Below, in pieces: positions 60,401 to 64,000 of a stretch of DNA of 64,000 nucleotides. The first letter of the stretch is position 1. Each line of letters begins with the position of its first letter. Position numbers and translations under genes: made by a program. Source of the stretch: Bacillota bacterium (lineage in GTDB: Bacteria > Bacillota > Clostridia > Lachnospirales > Lachnospiraceae); assembly GCA_023392535.1 (NCBI GenBank), contig JAEVYY010000007.1, positions 145,202-209,201 on the forward strand, given 5' to 3'. Below the pieces are notes generated by a model, which saw nothing but the letters and a program-made list of their open reading frames with translations, did no database searches and was not told the DNA's origin.

Positions 60401-61017
60401 GGGCGTATGACATCGGATTCGGAGGTCTGGATCATGTGATGGCATCCGGTGAGGATGTAAATGTACTACTATTTGATACGGAGGTATATTCCAACACCGG
60501 AGGTCAGGCTTCCAAATCAACGCCAGCGGCAGCAGTCGCTAAATTCGCAACTTCTGGAAAAAAGTCTGGAAAAAAAGATTTAGGCCGTATGATGATGACG
60601 TATGGAAACGTTTATGTTGCCCAGGTTGGTATCCATGCGGATAATACACAGCTGATCAAAGCAATCCGTGAGGCAGAAAGCTATAAAGGGCCGTCCATTC
60701 TTATTGCGTATGCACCTTGCATCAATCATGGAATAAAACAGGGCATGGGCAAGAGCATGGCTACGATAAAAGAAGCAGTGAACGCAGGGTATTGGCATCT
60801 ATATCGTTACAATCCGGATTTAAAAAAAGAAGGTAAGAATCCATTTATTCTTGACTCCAAGGAACCAATCGGTGATTTCCGCGAGTTTCTTATGGGTCAG
60901 GTACGTTATCACTCTTTGCTCAAGACATTCCCGGATGTTGCCGAAGAACTCTTTACGAAAGCGGAAGAAGATGCAAAAGAACGATATCAAATCTATAAGA
61001 ATTTAGCTTCTGTATGA
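57472..61017 (+). CDS. nifJ: Pyruvate:ferredoxin oxidoreductase
   Basis: This 1181-residue single-chain enzyme converts pyruvate and CoA to acetyl-CoA, CO2 and reduced ferredoxin. Visible are the N-terminal domain I (Y-P-I-T-P-S-S), the dicluster ferredoxin domain (C-I-Q-C-N-Q-C-S-Y-V-C-P and C-T-G-C-G-N-C-A-D-V-C-P), the third-cluster Cys in A-C-A-G-C-G-E-T and the TPP motif G-D-G-W-A-Y-D-I-G-F-G-G-L. I chose ATG 57472 since GGGAG (57460-57464) is 7 nt upstream; the ATG at 57466 is too close to it. This is the central catabolic enzyme of a fermentative anaerobe and likely reduces the ferredoxin used by radical SAM enzymes. Confidence 0.96.
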   Translation: MARLQMTLDGNTAAAYAAYAFTEVAAIYPITPSSTMAEITDDWSAKGRKNIFNQEVSVVEMQSEAGAAGAFHGSLQGGALTTTFTASQGLLLMIPNLYKVAGEFLPGVFHVSARALATHALSIFGDHQDVMAVRQTGCAMLASGSVQEVIDLAPIAHLSAIKGRIPFVHFFDGFRTSHEIQKVEALEYSDYAEMVDESALQEFRDRALSPNHPVIRGTAQNPDVYFQGREAGNPFYDDLIPIVEEYLDKMSSRTGRHYGLFDYYGAKDAEYVIVAMGSVTQTIEETIDYYNEKGEKYGLVKVHLFRPFSIRHFRNMVPKTAKRIAVLDRTKEPGGIGEPLFLDIMACYSGVEDAPLIIGGRYGLGSKDTNSGDITAVYENLKQKNPKADFTIGIDDDVTNTSLANRWNKHSTEPSDRISCKIWGLGSDGTVGSNKQAIMIIGNNTEQKVQAYFDYDSKKSGGVTISHLRFGKSPIKSTYLVGNADYVACHNQSYVNKYDMIADVKQGGIFVLNCQWTDAELEEYLPAKYKRLIAEKELHFYTIDAVLIAQEIGLGNRINMIMQGAFFQLIQILPQEVFIRELKKAVIYSYSKKGDKIVQMNQNAILKGIEKIHEVQVPQTWLRAEESEKDLIENTMKEPDFITNIMRPMEAQKGQTLPVSAFKGREDGTFPSGTTAYEKRGIAVNIPDWIEDNCIQCNQCSYVCPHAVIRPFLVTEEEMTKAPASFKTIKAVGKSLEGLQYRMQLSPMDCTGCGNCADVCPAREKALVMKPIGTQIPDEVVNWNFAKSEIDRKKNLSLSTSFKDSQFREPLMEFSGACAGCGETPYIKLITQLYGERMMIANATGCSSIWAASAPSTAYTTNNEGKGPAWANSLFEDNAEYGLGMYLATKQIRNHLEETMIQLLDKNLDDTIKELLSDWINYKEDGDISKQVSDKLMFSLQDYQGSDPIVMQLIDSILQRKDYLIKRSQWIVGGDGWAYDIGFGGLDHVMASGEDVNVLLFDTEVYSNTGGQASKSTPAAAVAKFATSGKKSGKKDLGRMMMTYGNVYVAQVGIHADNTQLIKAIREAESYKGPSILIAYAPCINHGIKQGMGKSMATIKEAVNAGYWHLYRYNPDLKKEGKNPFILDSKEPIGDFREFLMGQVRYHSLLKTFPDVAEELFTKAEEDAKERYQIYKNLASV

Positions 61018-61023
61018 CAACGG

Positions 61024-61047
61024 ATGCCCCTGCATATGCAGGGGTAT
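61024..61047 (+). terminator. Possible terminator after PFOR
   Basis: The palindrome CCCCTGCATATGCAGGGG with short flanking pairs, 10 bp after the stop codon; only a weak T-rich tail follows. Confidence 0.5.
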
Positions 61048-61146
61048 CTTGATTTATAGGATTAGGGCGTAGAAGGAAAAATTGGATTGTATTATTCACT
61101 ATTTTCGTTATAATTATGGTAAGTGTAAAAGGTAGGAGGAATTGGT

Positions 61147-63258
61147 ATGTATTTTGAAACGCAGGAGAACAGACTTATCCTATGGGAAAGTGGGACGCAG
61201 GTCTGGATCGATCCATGTGGCAGGGATGGATTTCGAATCAGAATGACCGCAGATTCTATTATGGATGTACATAATTGGGCATTAGAAGAGATAGAAGAAG
61301 GATTGGAGTATAAGGCCTTCATAGCAATGGAAGAAAAGGATATGACAGATCCCTGGTATCAGGATGAAAAATACAAACAATATCATAGAAAGGGAACGAT
61401 AGCCACTGTCACGAATGGGAAAATTACGGTAAAGGTTAATACGGAAGGATGGCTTAGTTTTTATAATCAGAGGGGAGAGCTTCTAACAAGTGAATATTGG
61501 AGAAACCGGGATCGTATCAATCGTTATTGCGTGCCCCTTCGCATATCTGGAAGAGAATTAAGGCCAATACCGGGCACAACAGATTATGAACTCACTGCTC
61601 GATTTGAATCTTTTGATGATGAAAAGATCTACGGTATGGGGCAGTATCAGGAAAAAAATCTGGATAAGAAGGGAGCCGTATTAGAGCTCGCACATCGGAA
61701 TAGTCAGGCAAGTGTTCCCTTTATGATCTCATCCAGAGGGTATGGATTTCTTTGGAATAATCCGGCAATAGGGACAGTCGCTTTTGGAGTGAATAAAACA
61801 GAATGGACGGCCAGAAGTACGAAAAAAATGGATTACTATATTACGGCGGGAGATACTCCTAAAAAATTGCTGGAAAATTATACGGCTGTGGTCGGAAGGA
61901 CTCCAATGATGCCGGAATATGGTTTGGGGTATTGGCAATGTAAACTGCGTTATCGCAATCAGGAAGAACTTCTTACGGTTGCCAGGGAACATAAGAGACG
62001 TGGACTTCCCTTAGATGCCATAGTAGTGGATTTTTTCCATTGGACCAGACAGGGAGAGTTTAAATTTGAACCTAGAGATTGGCCGGAACCGGAATCTATG
62101 GTCGAAGAATTGCGGCGTATGGGAATTGAGACAGTGGTTTCCGTCTGGCCGACCATTGATGAACGAAGTGAAAATTACGTGCCCATGCATGAAAAAGGAT
62201 ATCTCGTAAAAGCGGACAGAGGGATGTCGCAGCATATGACTTGGATGGGCAATACTGTTTTTTATGATCCCACAAATCCGGATGCCGCTGCCTTTGTTTG
62301 GGATAAATGTAAGAAAAACTATTATGATAAGGGTATCCGTTGTTTTTGGTTAGATGAAGCGGAACCAGAGTATGGTCCTTATGATTTTGATAATTATAGA
62401 TATTTTGCGGGTCCTGCGTTGCAGTGTACGAATCTCTATCCCTTGATGTATGCAAAAGGTTTTTATGATGGTTTAAAGCAAGAAGGTGAAAAGGAGATCT
62501 TAAGCCTTGTGCGTTGTGCATGGGCGGGAAGCCAGCGATACGGAGTTCTGACATGGTCAGGTGATATTCATTCCTCCTTTCGTGCGATGAGAGAACAGCT
62601 TCAGGCAGGTCTGAATATGGGAATTGCAGGGATTCCGTGGTGGACTTCTGACATTGGCGGTTTTTTGGGTGGTGATATTAAGAATCCGGAATTCCTTGAA
62701 TTATTATTGCGCTGGTTCGCCTGGGGCGCTTTCTGTCCTGTTTTTCGTATGCACGGGGAGCGTTCTCCTTGGTATGAGAGGGAGGATGAATATATAGACG
62801 GTGTCAGGCAATTGACTTCAGGACAAGATAATGAAGTGTGGAGCTTTGGAGAAGATCATTACAGAATCTTAAGGAAGTATCTCTTAATCAGAGAAAAGAT
62901 GCGTCCCTATCTACGGGAATGTATGGAAGAAGCCAGTAAAAATGGCAGTCCGGTCATGCGTCCTATGTTTTACGAGTACCCAGAAGATCCGGAATGCTAT
63001 AACGCGGAGGATCAATATATGTTTGGACCCAATCTTCTTGTAGCACCCGTTATGAATCGCGGAGTAGCTAAGAGAAGTGTATATCTTCCACGGGGTGATA
63101 ACTGGATAGAGATTAGTACAGGACATATCTACCATGGCGGAGTAAGAATGAATGCGCATGCACCGATTGATGTGATTCCCGTATTTGAGAAAGAAGAAGG
63201 AAAAATTATTTTAAGAAATACAGAGATAAACAAAAAAGTATTAAAATATAATAAATGA
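61147..63258 (+). CDS. GH31 family alpha-glycosidase
   Basis: This 703-residue enzyme has an N-terminal beta-sandwich (to about 230), a (beta/alpha)8 barrel and C-terminal beta domains. The nucleophile segment is F-W-L-D403-E-A-E-P. The W-S-G-D-I-H-S-S-F region (~475) matches the GH31 acid/base position, followed by G-I-P-W-W-T-S-D-I-G-G-F. The pattern is closer to alpha-xylosidase and related members than to sucrase or maltase types, but the substrate is uncertain. No signal peptide, so it acts on imported oligosaccharides. It starts after GTAGGAGG. Confidence 0.88.
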   Translation: MYFETQENRLILWESGTQVWIDPCGRDGFRIRMTADSIMDVHNWALEEIEEGLEYKAFIAMEEKDMTDPWYQDEKYKQYHRKGTIATVTNGKITVKVNTEGWLSFYNQRGELLTSEYWRNRDRINRYCVPLRISGRELRPIPGTTDYELTARFESFDDEKIYGMGQYQEKNLDKKGAVLELAHRNSQASVPFMISSRGYGFLWNNPAIGTVAFGVNKTEWTARSTKKMDYYITAGDTPKKLLENYTAVVGRTPMMPEYGLGYWQCKLRYRNQEELLTVAREHKRRGLPLDAIVVDFFHWTRQGEFKFEPRDWPEPESMVEELRRMGIETVVSVWPTIDERSENYVPMHEKGYLVKADRGMSQHMTWMGNTVFYDPTNPDAAAFVWDKCKKNYYDKGIRCFWLDEAEPEYGPYDFDNYRYFAGPALQCTNLYPLMYAKGFYDGLKQEGEKEILSLVRCAWAGSQRYGVLTWSGDIHSSFRAMREQLQAGLNMGIAGIPWWTSDIGGFLGGDIKNPEFLELLLRWFAWGAFCPVFRMHGERSPWYEREDEYIDGVRQLTSGQDNEVWSFGEDHYRILRKYLLIREKMRPYLRECMEEASKNGSPVMRPMFYEYPEDPECYNAEDQYMFGPNLLVAPVMNRGVAKRSVYLPRGDNWIEISTGHIYHGGVRMNAHAPIDVIPVFEKEEGKIILRNTEINKKVLKYNK

Positions 63259-63295
63259 TAGGAATCGAAAGAAAGGGTATTAAGAAGGTGAAAAT

Positions 63296-63805
63296 ATGAA
63301 TGTTTTTAAAACAATGGATACGAAAGATTTCAAAGAGGGTCCGTTTCGATTAATCGGAAAAGAGTGGATGCTGATAACAGCCATGAAAGATGGGAAGGTA
63401 AATACAATGACGGCGTCCTGGGGTGGTCTTGGCGTGATGTGGAATATGGATGTCGTCTATGCAATGATTCGACAGAGTCGCTTTACGAAAGAGTTCGTGG
63501 ATGCATCGGATTGTTTTTCTTTATCATTCCTAAATCATGAGATTTATGCAAAAGAACTGGGTTACTTAGGATCTGTTTCTGGAAGAGACGAAAATAAAAT
63601 AGAAAAAGCAAATATCCATGTAAATTATCAGGATGGCGTTCCTTTTATAGACGAAGCAGAAAAAGTCTTTATTTGTAAAAAACTCTTTGCACAGACAATG
63701 AGTCCCGAAAGTTTTATATGGAAAGAAATGGATGAAAAATTTTATCAGGATAAAGATTATCATGACCTTTATGTAGGAGGTATTACTCAGATATTGATTA
63801 GATAG
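63296..63805 (+). CDS. Flavin reductase / flavoredoxin-like protein
   Basis: This 169-residue protein resembles the FMN-binding split-barrel flavoredoxin group (N-T-M-T-A-S-W-G-G-L-G-V-M-W for the FMN loop, V-Y-A-M-I-R-Q-S-R-F-T). Members bind FMN and pass electrons to or from ferredoxin-type partners in anaerobes. It stands alone after the glycosidase gene; AAGAAGGTGA precedes the ATG and a terminator follows. Confidence 0.85.
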   Translation: MNVFKTMDTKDFKEGPFRLIGKEWMLITAMKDGKVNTMTASWGGLGVMWNMDVVYAMIRQSRFTKEFVDASDCFSLSFLNHEIYAKELGYLGSVSGRDENKIEKANIHVNYQDGVPFIDEAEKVFICKKLFAQTMSPESFIWKEMDEKFYQDKDYHDLYVGGITQILIR

Positions 63806-63853
63806 GGATGTTATCATAATGAATTATTTTTGTAAGTAATACAGACATATTAT

Positions 63854-63882
63854 AGTCACATCTAAATGATGTGGCTATTTTT
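63854..63882 (+). terminator. Terminator immediately before the group II intron
   Basis: AGTCACATC-TAAAT-GATGTGGCT (one G-T pair) followed by ATTTTT, ending where the intron seems to begin. Confidence 0.75.
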
Positions 63883-64000
63883 GTTTGCGCGCCATGGGCG
63901 CGCTCTAACGGGTGTAAGTCCCGAACATGCCCAGGTAGTGGGAAATGTATAGCTGAACAGCAAGGGTGTTCATCGTGAGGTGGAATCTGAAGGAAGCTGT
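63883..64000 (+). mobile_element. Group II intron, 5' portion (continues beyond window)
   Basis: From about 63883 the sequence changes to a GC-rich structured RNA: GCGCGCCATGGGCGCGC hairpin, TCTAACGGGTGTAAGTCCCG, then GAGGTGGAATCTGAAGGAAG at 63975. These are recurrent domain I landmarks of bacterial group II introns. The exact 5' boundary is uncertain because a clear GUGYG start is not seen. No reverse transcriptase frame is reached before the window ends. Confidence 0.8.

Overview
The window is low-GC DNA from an anaerobic, spore-forming clostridium, most likely a member of the Lachnospiraceae. The signs are a spore photoproduct lyase, a LysM/GH18 protein of the spore-cortex type, pyruvate:ferredoxin oxidoreductase, an EFR1-type ferredoxin protein, many GGAGG ribosome binding sites with TTG/GTG starts, DUF134/Mrp and DUF3787 genes, and the 5' end of a clostridial-type group II intron. 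I saw no rRNA, tRNA, riboswitch or CRISPR array, and no gene-free stretch longer than about 300 bp except 12250-12578, which holds a terminator and a gene remnant.

Layout. 1-5902: a partial DNRLRE-type protein on the minus strand, LysM-GH18 with a degenerate active site, a TetR/Acg-type nitroreductase operon, DinB and a divergent LysR. 5909-8854: TetR-ilvB-ilvN, with matching operators before tetR and before ilvB. 8941-11289: an FtsX-type permease without an adjacent ATPase. 11380-15111: EFR1 ferredoxin, a NifX-like remnant, splB, DUF134 and Mrp ATPase. 15351-21980: a radical-SAM RiPP cluster (exporter, Cys-rich precursor, SPASM maturase, a TIGR04066-type protein, a carrier-protein-like protein without its serine, and an intracellular subtilase fused to a domain resembling its neighbour). 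22168-33366: two YbtPQ/IrtAB-like ABC pairs, a TetR, a DUF6176 protein and an ECF importer. Four copies of the inverted repeat GTTAGT-CAAA-ACTAAC tie these together, and a fifth precedes a truncated ABC gene at 35716.

33588-45119 is a drug-response stretch: TetR-MATE, TetR-rifampin-phosphotransferase-like-MATE, a beta-propeller dehydrogenase-like protein, and a 957-residue AraC-GNAT-HelD-like helicase fusion. 45181-50182 is a two-component system with a BceAB/MacB-like transporter. 50240-53498 holds a gluconate-dehydrogenase-like pair and an AraC/GyrI regulator. 53556-57030 is a second two-component system with a lipoprotein. 57250-63805 holds DUF3787, PFOR, a GH31 glycosidase and a flavin reductase-like protein. 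A group II intron begins at about 63883, just past a terminator.

How the parts connect. Two response-regulator-type motifs link distant genes. TGTAAG-N16-TGTAAG-N10-TATnCT precedes both the ATPase-permease genes at 47169 and the lone permease at 8941. An identical 17-mer (GTTACAACTTGGTTACA) precedes the second response regulator and the lipoprotein it probably controls. At least five TetR genes have a visible palindrome at their own promoter. Family names are from memory of the families; no database search was run.
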